Positions 1-7,776 of a DNA stretch of 20,382 nucleotides are shown here, in pieces. Origin of the DNA: JBJENW01 sp051880395 (lineage in GTDB: Bacteria > Bacillota > Clostridia > Lachnospirales > Lachnospiraceae); the NCBI GenBank assembly GCA_051880395.1, contig JBJENW010000075.1, positions 1 through 20,382 of the forward strand, in the 5' to 3' direction. The notes under the pieces are model-generated. The model did no database searches, had not been told where the DNA came from, and saw only the letters and a program-made list of their open reading frames with translations. Within the stretch, counting starts at the first letter, position 1, and the number at the start of each line of letters is the position of its first letter. Both the position numbers and the translations under genes were made by a program.

Positions 1-22
1 ATAGCAAATTCATAGTCTTTCG

Positions 23-379
23 GTTCCAATACACAGTTTCCGGGATTCGGCGGGGAGATTCGCACTGGGGATGGCTGGTTCAAAAGTGGCTTTGACAGAA
101 ATGTTAGTGAGCTCGGACGGGTAAAATTGCGATGCCTTTGCTGTCTTGCCGTAAGACGGATAGGCTGTGCGGATTTGTACGCCAGAGAAAGAATCCGCTT
201 TTGAGTCTTGCTCTGGCGTACAAATCCGTGCAGACTGTCCGACATACGGAAGACTGCAAAAATAAAGCATCGCCATTTTGCCCGTCCGAACTCGACTTCA
301 TTTCTGTCTAGCCACTTTTGAACCGGCCATCCCCAGTGCGAATCTCCCCGCCGAATCCCGGAAATGTCCGCATAGGAAC
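23..379. repeat. Large imperfect palindrome (giant hairpin element 1)
   Basis: The left arm (about 38-187) and right arm (about 211-364) are reverse complements. The outer 55 bp differ at one position, the innermost 17 bp (TCTGGCGTACAAATCCG on the right) match exactly, and the middle has scattered mismatches and small indels. The loop is about 23 nt (188-210). Both ends begin with GTTCC when read inward. The right end, read on the minus strand, is GTTCCTATGCGGAC followed by a CCGGGATTCGG block, and the same end occurs in the element at 9539-9799. The whole 1-399 stretch otherwise has no convincing gene. It lies just downstream of the serine hydrolase stop. It could be a non-autonomous palindromic mobile element or a very long structured RNA or terminator. 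No transposase is seen. Confidence 0.85.
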
Positions 380-399
380 TAATAAGACAAATAGAAATT

Positions 400-1245
400 T
401 TAAAGACGCAATTTTCCTTTTAACGTCAGATATTGGTCGAAAATGAGCCTACTTACTTTTGCACCAAAGACAGTTGCAGGGTGGTCCGGATAGTACATGG
501 AATCGCTGAAATTTTTGTGAAACATGACGATCACATATTTTCCATATGGGGTTGAAACGATTCCACCATCGTTTCGACATGCATCCATACTACCGCTTTT
601 TGATGCCACATAGATGAGTTCTTCCTCAAAATTATCCGGATCCAGGTAATACTGTGGAAGAGATTTCGTGAGCATTGCATTGTAATGCTGCTGTCTGCAA
701 ATGGAAAGCATTTCCTCTGACGCCCACCTACTGATCAATGTTCCTTTTGCCATCCGTTCAAACATACTGCCATAATCCCTTGGCGTTGAGGTACCAAGTT
801 TCGGATATTTTTCAAAATCAATCTTATTATGCAAAACGGTATTTTTACAACCAAGACGCTGAATACAGGCGTTGATTTGATCAATTCCCAAATACTCGAT
901 AAGCATATTTGTGGCAATGTTATCACTCACAATGATCATCAGAGTTGCCACATTTTTTACGGAAAGTGTCGTTCCAATTTCTAAAGAAGACAGAATTCCA
1001 CTCCCATCGATCACATGACGTTTTTCATAGGTCAATTGATCTTTCAGCGAAGCTTTTTTCTGTTCTACCGCCTCATACAATGCCGCTAAAATATAAATTT
1101 TAATCGTACTTGCCGTCTCAAACAGTTCATCCGCATTCTTTTCGATGATCGTGCCCCGCAGATCGTTTACATACAGTCCCATTGTCCCATCATAGCTCTT
1201 TAACTCTACTTCAATGCGTTTTTCCAGTGATATTCTCTCGTCCAT
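400..1245 (-). CDS. Class A beta-lactamase-like serine hydrolase, no signal peptide
   Basis: Predicted 281-aa serine hydrolase of the beta-lactamase/DD-peptidase fold. The three family motifs are in order: STIK (nucleophile S46, K49), SDN (107-109) and KSG (216-218). The TSTP stretch around residue 152 resembles the region after the class A omega loop. The deacylating ExxLN motif of true class A enzymes is not visible, so drug hydrolysis is doubtful; a peptidase or esterase role fits better. No signal peptide or membrane segment is seen, which is unusual for this fold and suggests a cytoplasmic enzyme. I chose the ATG at 1243-1245, preceded by AGAGGAAGATC. An upstream ATG at 1312-1314 overlaps the dipeptidase stop as ATGA and would add 23 residues through coupled translation. 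It is the second gene of a unit with the upstream M19 dipeptidase, which suggests a shared peptide or cell-wall fragment substrate (inference). Confidence 0.82.
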   Translation of the reverse strand: MDERISLEKRIEVELKSYDGTMGLYVNDLRGTIIEKNADELFETASTIKIYILAALYEAVEQKKASLKDQLTYEKRHVIDGSGILSSLEIGTTLSVKNVATLMIIVSDNIATNMLIEYLGIDQINACIQRLGCKNTVLHNKIDFEKYPKLGTSTPRDYGSMFERMAKGTLISRWASEEMLSICRQQHYNAMLTKSLPQYYLDPDNFEEELIYVASKSGSMDACRNDGGIVSTPYGKYVIVMFHKNFSDSMYYPDHPATVFGAKVSRLIFDQYLTLKGKLRL

Positions 1246-1310
1246 GATCTTCCTCTCTGTTTTCGCTCCGATTTCTTTCTCAATTGCAGCATCTGATGTT
1301 CTTAACCGCT

Positions 1311-2306
1311 TCATTTTAAAACATCTCGATACAGCCGCAATACGTTTTTATAAAAAATACCCTCGATTTCCGTCGTGGTAAAATGCTGGCGTTCAAATTC
1401 CTCTGCCAAAAGCTGCAATTTTGAACAATCGTTCATCTCCAGATCGCCGCCAATTCCGTCAAAATCAGAGCCAAGTCCCAGACATTCCCGTCCCCCGACA
1501 TTCATAATGTGACGCGCATGCTCTGCCATCCGTTTCACTCGGGACGGACACTTCCCATTCTCCTGTGGTCCGGTCAAAAACATCCCAAGATAATTTAGCC
1601 CGATAACGCCGCCGCGCTCTGCAATTGCCCGAATCATCTCATCACTTAAGTTTCTCCCGTGCCCGCACAGTGCTCGTGCATTCGAATGACTTGCTACAAA
1701 TGGTTTTGTCGTATGATGCAGCACATCCCAAACACCTGCATCCGACAAATGCGACACATCAATGATCATTCCTAATTTTTCCATTTCAGCAAGAAATTCC
1801 AGTCCCTTTTCTGTCAGACCATGTGAACCGTCAAACGAATGTCCTCCTCCACCGTACAGATCTTCTATGTAAATATTTGGATACCCAAGCTCGTTCGGAT
1901 AATTCCAAAGAATTGTCATCATTCGCACACCAAGACGGTACAACATCCGCAAAAACGCCAAATCTCCTTTACATACCGCTCCCTCTTCCACTGTCAGCAT
2001 TGCAGACATTCTGCCATTCTTTTCATTTTCTATAATATCTGCATAGGACTTTATCGGTCGGATAACAGATTCATTTTTCTCCATCTCCTGATAAAAAAGA
2101 TCGATCAGATGCAGCACCGATTCCAGCGGTTCTTCCAAACGACTGGTATCTACAAACATGCCGAAATTTTGCAGAAGATACTCTCCTTCTTTCATCTTTT
2201 CCAAGTCAATCTGTAACGTATTTTTTGCCAAATTCTGCGGTGTCTGTGAAAACTGGCTATAGCGAATCTCTGCTATCGTGTCACAGTGCATATCTACCAC
2301 TTTCAT
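1311..2306 (-). CDS. Membrane dipeptidase, peptidase family M19
   Basis: 331-aa zinc metallodipeptidase related to renal dipeptidase. It cleaves dipeptides, often with a D-residue at the second position. The M19 metal ligands are visible: DMHCDT (H7, D9), TVEEG (E107, the bridging glutamate), DVSH (H186) and SHSNAR (H207), followed by the LGSDFDG signature (D281). The length is typical of bacterial members. There is no signal peptide or anchor, so it is probably cytoplasmic despite the family name. The start is set by AAGGAGGG five bases before ATG. It lies downstream of the rsmD terminator, so it starts a new unit, although I could not find a clear promoter in the short gap. It overlaps the reading frame extension of the serine hydrolase by ATGA. 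Confidence 0.92.
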   Translation of the reverse strand: MKVVDMHCDTIAEIRYSQFSQTPQNLAKNTLQIDLEKMKEGEYLLQNFGMFVDTSRLEEPLESVLHLIDLFYQEMEKNESVIRPIKSYADIIENEKNGRMSAMLTVEEGAVCKGDLAFLRMLYRLGVRMMTILWNYPNELGYPNIYIEDLYGGGGHSFDGSHGLTEKGLEFLAEMEKLGMIIDVSHLSDAGVWDVLHHTTKPFVASHSNARALCGHGRNLSDEMIRAIAERGGVIGLNYLGMFLTGPQENGKCPSRVKRMAEHARHIMNVGGRECLGLGSDFDGIGGDLEMNDCSKLQLLAEEFERQHFTTTEIEGIFYKNVLRLYRDVLK

Positions 2307-2358
2307 ATAATCCCTCCTTGTATCTCATTTCTCCGAAACTGCATTCTTTCCAGAAAAA

Positions 2359-2385
2359 AAGGAAGCAGTTTTTCTCTACTTCCTT
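2359..2385 (-). terminator. Rho-independent terminator after rsmD
   Basis: Read on the minus strand, AAGGAAGTAG pairs with CTGCTTCCTT around a 7-nt loop and runs into seven T residues (complement of 2354-2360). It lies 20 bp after the rsmD stop and ends the yicC-to-rsmD operon ahead of the dipeptidase gene. Confidence 0.85.
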
Positions 2386-2404
2386 GTAAACAATGCACCT
2401 GTTT

Positions 2405-2971
2405 TTATATTCCCGAACATTCTTTTCTATAAATAAACACATGCTGATTCGTTTTATATTGTTTCAATTTTGTCGCTTCAAATCCGTATTCTTCCAGATA
2501 CTCAAATGTGGTATCCAGAGATGCCTCCACAATGATCAGCGTATCCTCATTGATCAGAGTTGAATCTTTGAGATAGGCAATCACATTTTTTTCATGAAGC
2601 TTTTGATATGGCGGATCCATAAACACAACATCAAATGTAACCGTTCCTTCCAGTTTCTTTAGTGCTGCTAAGACATCCATACACATCAACGTACACTGTT
2701 TGTCAAATTTCGTAAAATGAATATTTTCTGCTATGCAGTCCGCTGCTTTTTTATTATTTTCCACGAAATAAGCCTGATGTGCACCCCGACTGATTGCTTC
2801 TAATCCGATTGCGCCGCTTCCGCTGAATAAATCTAAAAATGTCGCGCCCGGAATCTGATTTTGAATAATGTTAAATAATGTTTCTTTAATCCGATCGGTT
2901 GTCGGACGAGTATCGAAACCTTCGATTGTCTTAAGCGGAAGGCTTCTCGCTTTTCCTGCAATAATTCTCAT
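2405..2971 (-). CDS. rsmD: 16S rRNA (guanine(966)-N2)-methyltransferase RsmD
   Basis: 188-aa SAM-dependent methyltransferase that methylates G966 of 16S rRNA on the small subunit. Visible motifs: an N-terminal TRPTTDRIKETLFN stretch (21-34) typical of RsmD, the SAM-binding DLFSGSGAIGLEA (47-59) and the catalytic DPPY (119-122) of N2-guanine/N6-adenine methylases. The length matches the family. The ATG overlaps the cinA stop by four bases (ATGA), indicating coupled translation. It is the last gene of the long minus-strand operon and is followed by a terminator. In many Firmicutes rsmD precedes coaD; here coaD is absent and an M19 dipeptidase follows. Confidence 0.95.
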   Translation of the reverse strand: MRIIAGKARSLPLKTIEGFDTRPTTDRIKETLFNIIQNQIPGATFLDLFSGSGAIGLEAISRGAHQAYFVENNKKAADCIAENIHFTKFDKQCTLMCMDVLAALKKLEGTVTFDVVFMDPPYQKLHEKNVIAYLKDSTLINEDTLIIVEASLDTTFEYLEEYGFEATKLKQYKTNQHVFIYRKECSGI

Positions 2972-3450
2972 CGCGTACCCCTTTCTTCGATTTTTCGCAC
3001 CACCAGCTGGAGTGCTGCTTCCACTGCCTGTGCCCGTACTGTTTGACGGTCCCCGTTAAATATATGCTTTTCTACTGTCACGTCACCATCCAGACAACAT
3101 CCGATATAAACCAGTCCAACCGGTTTTTCTGCTGTTCCACCATCTGGTCCCGCAATTCCAGTAGATGCAATTCCAATATTGCTTCCGGCTGCCGCTGCGC
3201 ACCCCCGGGCCATCTCCTCTGCCGTCTGCGGGCTGACAGCTCCATATTTTTCCAGTGTTTCATGTGAGACATGTAACAATTTTTCTTTGGCTGCATTCGC
3301 ATATGTCACATATCCCTCGTTAAAATAAGACGAAATCCCAGCCACATTTACCAACGTACCCGCAATCAGCCCGCCGGTACAAGATTCTGCTGTGGAGATT
3401 GTGAGATGATTTTTTTCTAACAATTCCGCTGCTCTTTCTTCTATCGCCAT
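2968..3450 (-). CDS. CinA-family nicotinamide-nucleotide amidohydrolase (PncC type)
   Basis: 160-aa stand-alone CinA C-terminal domain. Members deamidate nicotinamide mononucleotide to nicotinic acid mononucleotide in pyridine nucleotide recycling. The family signatures are TAESCTGG (20-27) and STGIAGPDGGT (96-106), followed by the conserved KPVGLVY. The N-terminal molybdopterin-binding-like domain of full-length CinA is absent, so a DNA-uptake role should not be assumed. The start has AAAAGGAGATAACGT directly upstream. It overlaps rsmD by 4 bp and follows pgsA by 50 bp; pgsA-cinA is a common Firmicutes pairing. Confidence 0.93.
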   Translation of the reverse strand: MAIEERAAELLEKNHLTISTAESCTGGLIAGTLVNVAGISSYFNEGYVTYANAAKEKLLHVSHETLEKYGAVSPQTAEEMARGCAAAAGSNIGIASTGIAGPDGGTAEKPVGLVYIGCCLDGDVTVEKHIFNGDRQTVRAQAVEAALQLVVRKIEERGTR

Positions 3451-3500
3451 ACGTTATCTCCTTTTTTCATCCACAAATTCTTTTTAAAAATCAATCCCAA

Positions 3501-4043
3501 TTATTTTTGATCTTTCAATACATCTTTATTCTTGGCAATATAATCAACCAATGAGATCACAGTTAAGATCAATGCCACATAGGTCACAATTGTTGTAATC
3601 ACCTGTATCACCGAATTTTGAATGTTCAAAATCAAAAGAATGACCATGACCATCTGAAAAGTTGTCTTGAATTTTCCCCAATAACTTGCTGCGATCACCA
3701 CTCCATTATCCGATGCGACCAGCCGAAATCCACTAATGATAAATTCCCGACTGATGATAATGATAACCATCCAGGCTGGAAGCAGTTTCATTTCCACCAG
3801 ACAAATCAGTGCCGAGCAGACTAACAGCTTGTCTGCCAGCGGATCCATAAATTTTCCAAAATTTGTTACAAGATTGTATTTACGTGCGATCTTTCCGTCT
3901 GCCATATCGGTCAGACTTGCAATAATAAAAATGGCTGCGGCAATATAATTTCCATAGCCATTAAAATACGGTGCTAAAAGAAAAAATACAAAAAATGGAA
4001 TCAAAAGCACCCTCATGACCGTTAATTTATTTGGTAAGTTCAT
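3501..4043 (-). CDS. pgsA: CDP-diacylglycerol-glycerol-3-phosphate 3-phosphatidyltransferase
   Basis: 180-aa integral membrane enzyme that makes phosphatidylglycerol phosphate from CDP-diacylglycerol and glycerol-3-phosphate, the committed step to phosphatidylglycerol. The full CDP-alcohol phosphatidyltransferase signature is present: D46, D49-G50, A53-R54, G63, D67 and D71 in the spacing DxxDGxxAR(x8)GxxxDxxxD. Several hydrophobic helices surround it (about 9-25, 32-46, 74-110, 130-165). Length is typical of PgsA. GCAGGA precedes the start, and the gene sits between rimO (38-bp gap) and cinA (50-bp gap), the usual Firmicutes order. Confidence 0.93.
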   Translation of the reverse strand: MNLPNKLTVMRVLLIPFFVFFLLAPYFNGYGNYIAAAIFIIASLTDMADGKIARKYNLVTNFGKFMDPLADKLLVCSALICLVEMKLLPAWMVIIIISREFIISGFRLVASDNGVVIAASYWGKFKTTFQMVMVILLILNIQNSVIQVITTIVTYVALILTVISLVDYIAKNKDVLKDQK

Positions 4044-4081
4044 ACCTGTTCCTGCCTTTCTTTTTCATAAATTCGATCCTT

Positions 4082-5404
4082 TTATATCAACTCTCCCATC
4101 AGATCATAATCCAATGCACCTGTGATCTTTACTTTTACAAAATCACCCGACACCAACTCCTGCGAGGTCTGAATAAATACATAACCATCTACCCCAGGCG
4201 CGTCACGATATGTTCTGGCAATATAGGCATTTTCATCTGCCACTTTCCCCTCTATCATTGCATACATTTCTTCGCCTTTTAAAAGTTCATTTTTATCAAA
4301 TGAAACTTCCTGCTGTAATTCCATGATATCATCCCGCCAGTCTAATTTCGTTTCCTCTGGAACTTGATCCGAAAATTCTGCCGCCGGTGTTCCTTCTTCC
4401 GGTGAATATGGAAAGACTCCCAGACGATCAAATTCTGCATCATTGACAAATTGCATCAATTCCTCGTGCGCCTGTTCTGTTTCTCCCGGAAATCCACTGA
4501 TCAAAGTTGTCCGAAGCGCAATATCCGGAATTTCTTTTCGCAATTTTTCGATGATCGCAGTCAGATCCTCATAGCTGGTTTTTCGTCCCATCCGTTTTAA
4601 GATCGAATTGTCCGCATGCTGGATCGGCATATCGAGATAATGACATACTTTTTCATTCCGCTTAATTGCTGCAATGAGATTGTCGTCGATTTCTTCCGGA
4701 TAACAATATAAAATCCGAATCCAATAAATACCACTGATCTTATTTAATTCGTCAAGCAGACGGTACAATGATTTTTCTCCGTAAAGATCGACGCCATACA
4801 AAGTCGTCTCCTGCGCAACCAGAATCAGCTCTTTCACCCCTTTTTCTGCCAGATCATTCGCCTGAGCCAAAATTTCTTCCATCGGAACACTGCGATAGTT
4901 TCCGCGAATGGAAGGGATGATACAGTATGTGCACCGCTTATTGCAACCCTCTGCAATCTTTAAATATGCATAATGACCGCCTGTCGTTACCACTCGGTTT
5001 GTCGTCTGTTTCGGCAGACCTTTTAATTCGCGATACTCCTCAAATTTTTTTCCCGATAAAGCCATCGAAACAGCATGTACGATATCCTCATAAGAATTCG
5101 TACCGATCACCGCATCCACTTCCGGAATCTCTGTCAAAATCTCGTCTTTGTATCGCTGTGCCAGACAGCCTGCAACAAGAAGTGCCTTGCAATTCGCCGT
5201 CTGCTTCTTTTCTGCCATCTGCAGGATCGTGTTAATACTTTCCTCTTTCGCATCATTGATAAAACAACAGGAATTGACGATGATCACCTCTGCCTCATCC
5301 TCGTCATCTGTAAATGTGTAGCCTGCATTCTGCAAAAGTCCCAGCATAAATTCTGTATCTACCAGATTTTTATCGCATCCAAGGGAAATGAATAATACTT
5401 TCAT
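4082..5404 (-). CDS. rimO: Ribosomal protein uS12 methylthiotransferase RimO
   Basis: 440-aa radical-SAM enzyme that adds a methylthio group to the conserved aspartate of ribosomal protein S12. The N-terminal MTTase domain carries cluster cysteines C10, C46 and C80. The radical-SAM motif CNKRCTYC (C154, C158, C161) follows, and the C-terminal part is a TRAM domain (about 375-440). The opening MKVLFISLGCDKNLVDTE is typical of RimO rather than MiaB. An in-frame TTG four codons upstream is possible, but GGAGG five bases before the ATG at 5402-5404 sets the start. It follows rpoZ after an 89-bp gap that holds a strong hairpin, so it may also have its own transcription signal, although none is clear. 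Confidence 0.95.
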   Translation of the reverse strand: MKVLFISLGCDKNLVDTEFMLGLLQNAGYTFTDDEDEAEVIIVNSCCFINDAKEESINTILQMAEKKQTANCKALLVAGCLAQRYKDEILTEIPEVDAVIGTNSYEDIVHAVSMALSGKKFEEYRELKGLPKQTTNRVVTTGGHYAYLKIAEGCNKRCTYCIIPSIRGNYRSVPMEEILAQANDLAEKGVKELILVAQETTLYGVDLYGEKSLYRLLDELNKISGIYWIRILYCYPEEIDDNLIAAIKRNEKVCHYLDMPIQHADNSILKRMGRKTSYEDLTAIIEKLRKEIPDIALRTTLISGFPGETEQAHEELMQFVNDAEFDRLGVFPYSPEEGTPAAEFSDQVPEETKLDWRDDIMELQQEVSFDKNELLKGEEMYAMIEGKVADENAYIARTYRDAPGVDGYVFIQTSQELVSGDFVKVKITGALDYDLMGELI

Positions 5405-5461
5405 AGAGTCCTCCAAACTGATTCATTTTGTACAAACTGTCACACGTTCTTAAACGCTAAA

Positions 5462-5486
5462 GGCTGCCGCACCCTCTGCGGCAGCC
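5462..5486 (-). terminator. GC-rich hairpin between rpoZ and rimO
   Basis: A perfect 10-bp stem (GGCTGCCGCA with TGCGGCAGCC) closes a 5-nt loop just after the rpoZ stop. On the minus strand it is followed by TTTAGCGTTTAAG, a poor T-tract, so it may be a leaky terminator or an mRNA-stabilising 3' structure that lowers rimO-to-rsmD expression relative to the upstream genes. The plus-strand tail is also T-rich, but no plus-strand gene needs it. Confidence 0.6.
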
Positions 5487-5493
5487 CCTCCTT

Positions 5494-5826
5494 TTATTCT
5501 TCTGTGAATTCAGACTCACCGATTAAATCTTCCTCTTCAAATTCATCGTCATCTTCATCAAACAAAAGCATTTCGTTCTGCTGTGCCTCAAATTCTTCTT
5601 CGCTGACAATTTTTACTTTTTTATCATTCAGTTCTTCCACAGCAATCGATAATGGTTTCTTTCCTTCGGCATCTTCCACCATAGGTTCATCCCCCGCAAT
5701 GATCTGTCTTGCACGTTTTGCGGTTGCAAGTACGATGGAATAACGGCTGTTTACCACCGGTTCCTCCCCGATTTCTACGTCATTGTTTACGACTTTCATT
5801 AATTCTACATAAGATGGATGTATCAT
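5494..5826 (-). CDS. rpoZ: DNA-directed RNA polymerase subunit omega, extended acidic tail
   Basis: 110-aa omega subunit, which binds the beta-prime subunit and helps RNA polymerase assembly. The conserved core is recognisable: MIHPSYVELM, then NSRYSIVLATAKRARQI (about 26-42) and the KPLSIAVEEL stretch. The protein is longer than the usual 60-90 residues because of an acidic C-terminal tail from about residue 75, with DEDDDEFEEED near 90-100. The start has GGAG nine bases upstream and lies 3 bp after the gmk stop. Gene order gmk-rpoZ is conserved across bacteria. Confidence 0.94.
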   Translation of the reverse strand: MIHPSYVELMKVVNNDVEIGEEPVVNSRYSIVLATAKRARQIIAGDEPMVEDAEGKKPLSIAVEELNDKKVKIVSEEEFEAQQNEMLLFDEDDDEFEEEDLIGESEFTEE

Positions 5827-5829
5827 AGT

Positions 5830-6471
5830 TTATTCTCCTTTCGAAAAGCTTTTCAGCTCTGTTCGCATTTGATTGATTTCTTCTAGATTCTGGCATACTT
5901 TATGATGTTCGTTTTGTATGATCGCATGCACTTCTTCCACGCAATCCTCTAACACATCATTGATCACAAAATAATCGTAATTCTCGATTCCTTCGGACTC
6001 TTCGACTGCTCTTGCCAATCTGGCATCAATCGTCGCCGTATCCTCTGTTCCTCGCCCGATCAGACGTTCTTTCAGACATTTGGCACTTGGCGGAGTCAAA
6101 AATAATAATAATGTATCCGGATATTTCTCCTTTACTTTCAAAGCGCCCTGAATCTCTATCTCTAAAATAACATCTTTCCCCTGATTCAGATTTTCAAACA
6201 CATATTCTTTCGGTGTGCCATAATAATGTCCCACATAACCAGCATATTCGATCAGTGCATCCTCTTTTATCATCTGCTCAAATTCCTGATCCGTTTTGAA
6301 ATAGTATTCTCTGCCGTTTTCCTCACCCGGACGCGGAGAACGTGTCGTCGCGGAAACAGACAGTGCATATTGTTCCGGGTAAGCTTTTAGCAAAGCTTTC
6401 ATCAGTGTTCCCTTTCCCGATCCGGAAAATCCGGATACAATTGTCAGAATTCCTTTTTTCTTTTTATTCAT
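5830..6471 (-). CDS. gmk: Guanylate kinase
   Basis: 213-aa guanylate kinase that phosphorylates GMP to GDP with ATP in the cytoplasm. The P-loop GFSGSGKGT (14-22) is followed by the GMP-binding region with SVSATTRSPRPGE and REYYF (about 38-58). EIEIQGA around 104-110 and the RGTEDTATIDARLARA lid region (about 140-154) are also typical. Length is normal. It overlaps the remA stop by 8 bp, with a purine-rich GAGGAAAAAGAG before the ATG. It belongs to the yicC-remA-gmk-rpoZ block. Confidence 0.97.
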   Translation of the reverse strand: MNKKKKGILTIVSGFSGSGKGTLMKALLKAYPEQYALSVSATTRSPRPGEENGREYYFKTDQEFEQMIKEDALIEYAGYVGHYYGTPKEYVFENLNQGKDVILEIEIQGALKVKEKYPDTLLLFLTPPSAKCLKERLIGRGTEDTATIDARLARAVEESEGIENYDYFVINDVLEDCVEEVHAIIQNEHHKVCQNLEEINQMRTELKSFSKGE

Positions 6472-6733
6472 TCTCTTTTTCCTCTACTTTGCCTTCGTTT
6501 TCCATGAAACGCCCCGATAATGTCTCGGGCTGCAACGCTGATAACACAATATAGCCGCCCTCCGTCAGAATCAGACTTTTTGTTCTTCTTCCCTGCGTCG
6601 CATCCACTGCCTGATCTGTCTCTTTTGCCTTTTGCACCATACGTTTCGCCGGTGCGGAATCTACCGATATAATAGAAATGATCTTACTGGTGTTGACGAG
6701 ATTGCCAAACCCTACATTCATCATCTTAGTCAT
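6464..6733 (-). CDS. remA: RemA family DNA-binding regulator (DUF370)
   Basis: 89-aa RemA/DUF370 protein. In Bacillus subtilis RemA is a DNA-binding activator of extracellular matrix operons and of osmoprotection genes, and it assembles into rings. Conserved features: NVGFGNLVN (6-14), DSAPAKRMVQ (25-34), VDATQGRRTKSLI (43-55) and LQPETLSGR (about 67-75). The C-terminal extension is glutamate-rich. AGGAAGGA five bases upstream supports the first ATG; further ATGs at codons 4 and 5 are less well placed. It lies 11 bp after yicC and overlaps gmk by 8 bp. Because this organism is not a Bacillus, its targets are unknown. Confidence 0.92.
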   Translation of the reverse strand: MTKMMNVGFGNLVNTSKIISIISVDSAPAKRMVQKAKETDQAVDATQGRRTKSLILTEGGYIVLSALQPETLSGRFMENEGKVEEKENE

Positions 6734-6744
6734 ATGTATCCTTC

Positions 6745-7623
6745 CTATTCGATATTTTGTACCTGTTCCCGAATTTTTTCGATATCTGTCTTTAAGCTGA
6801 TCGCCGTATCTGTGATCGCAACATCAGAAACCTTGGATAACACCGTATTTGCTTCCCGGTTTAATTCCTGGGCAATAAAATCCAATTTCCGTCCCACACC
6901 GTTTCCGTCTTCTAACGTCTGCTTCATAGACTCGATATGACTCGTCAGCCGAACCGTTTCTTCATCTACACAGATTTTATCGGCAAAAAGAGTCACTTCG
7001 GTAACAATCCTCGACTCTTCAAACTGTGTATCGCAAAGCAGATCCTTTACTTTTTGTTCTAACCGTTCACGGTATTCTTGTACGACCTGTCCGGAATGTT
7101 CCTCAATAAAGGAAACATAGCCTTTCATACCCTCTAATTTTTCCAGCAGATCTTTTTTCAAGTGCTGACCCTCTTTTTCACGGGAGGCATTGAACTGTTC
7201 GGCTGCCTGACGAAGCGCTTTTTCTAAAATCTTCCAGAGCACATCTTCTTCAATCTCCGGATCTTCTAATGTCAGTACATCCGGATAATGAGACAGTGTC
7301 ACCGCATCGAGTGTATTTCTCAGTTGAAACTCTTCTGCCATCTGCTGAATCTGCTCGACATAAGCACGGGCAATGTCCGGATGGTATGTCACGATACCTT
7401 TCTTTTCCCGAAAATCTTCACAGGAAATAAAGACATCTACTTTTCCACGCTGGATATATTCTTTTAATATGCTTCTGATCGCACTTTCAAAACTGTTTAA
7501 TTTTTTCGGCATCTTTATATTTAAATCAAGATACCGATGATTCACCGACTTCATTTCGACGGTGATTTTATACTCTTGTTCGAACACTTCACCGCGCCCG
7601 AATCCTGTCATGCTTTTTGTCAT
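6745..7623 (-). CDS. YicC/YloC family endoribonuclease
   Basis: 292-aa YicC-family protein; members have been described as endoribonucleases acting on small or structured RNA. The N-terminus MTKSMTGFGRGE and the C-terminal GRKLDFIAQELNREANT are family signatures. The middle is helical and charged, probably coiled coil (about 110-210). The ATG at 7621-7623 is preceded by AAAGGTG with 7-bp spacing. An in-frame ATG six codons upstream lacks a good site, so I set the shorter start. It is the first gene of the operon and has a near-consensus promoter at 7666-7694. Confidence 0.93.
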   Translation of the reverse strand: MTKSMTGFGRGEVFEQEYKITVEMKSVNHRYLDLNIKMPKKLNSFESAIRSILKEYIQRGKVDVFISCEDFREKKGIVTYHPDIARAYVEQIQQMAEEFQLRNTLDAVTLSHYPDVLTLEDPEIEEDVLWKILEKALRQAAEQFNASREKEGQHLKKDLLEKLEGMKGYVSFIEEHSGQVVQEYRERLEQKVKDLLCDTQFEESRIVTEVTLFADKICVDEETVRLTSHIESMKQTLEDGNGVGRKLDFIAQELNREANTVLSKVSDVAITDTAISLKTDIEKIREQVQNIE

Positions 7624-7665
7624 GTCGTTCACCTTTTTCATTCTCTGTTTCGCACAATCTAATTT

Positions 7666-7694
7666 ATTATAGATGAATTTTTGCGATTAGTCAA
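7666..7694 (-). promoter_or_regulatory. Sigma-A promoter for the yicC operon
   Basis: Minus strand: -35 TTGACT (7689-7694), 17-bp spacer, -10 TATAAT (7666-7671), about 35 bp before the yicC start. It is almost consensus and drives the yicC-remA-gmk-rpoZ group. Confidence 0.85.
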
Positions 7695-7712
7695 TTTTTT
7701 CTTATAAATTAT

Positions 7713-7741
7713 TTGTAATTCTCTTTCATGACGTTTATAAT
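7713..7741 (+). promoter_or_regulatory. Sigma-A promoter for rqcH
   Basis: Plus strand: -35 TTGTAA (7713-7718), 17-bp spacer, -10 TATAAT (7736-7741), about 35 bp before the rqcH start. It lies 18 bp from the divergent yicC -35, so the two promoters nearly abut. Confidence 0.8.
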
Positions 7742-7776
7742 GAAAAAGAAAATGTATGATAGATAGGAGATTTCAT

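Noticed and set aside
10..301. Two overlapping minus-strand open frames (88 and 65 codons) in the left palindrome
   Set aside because: They lie inside the inverted repeat, have no ribosome binding site and read like palindrome translation rather than protein.
400..1245. Beta-lactamase resistance gene
   Set aside because: The SxxK, SDN and KSG motifs are shared with peptidases, the ExxLN motif is not seen and there is no export signal.
2968..3450. Competence protein CinA
   Set aside because: Only the C-terminal amidohydrolase domain is present, so a competence role is not supported.
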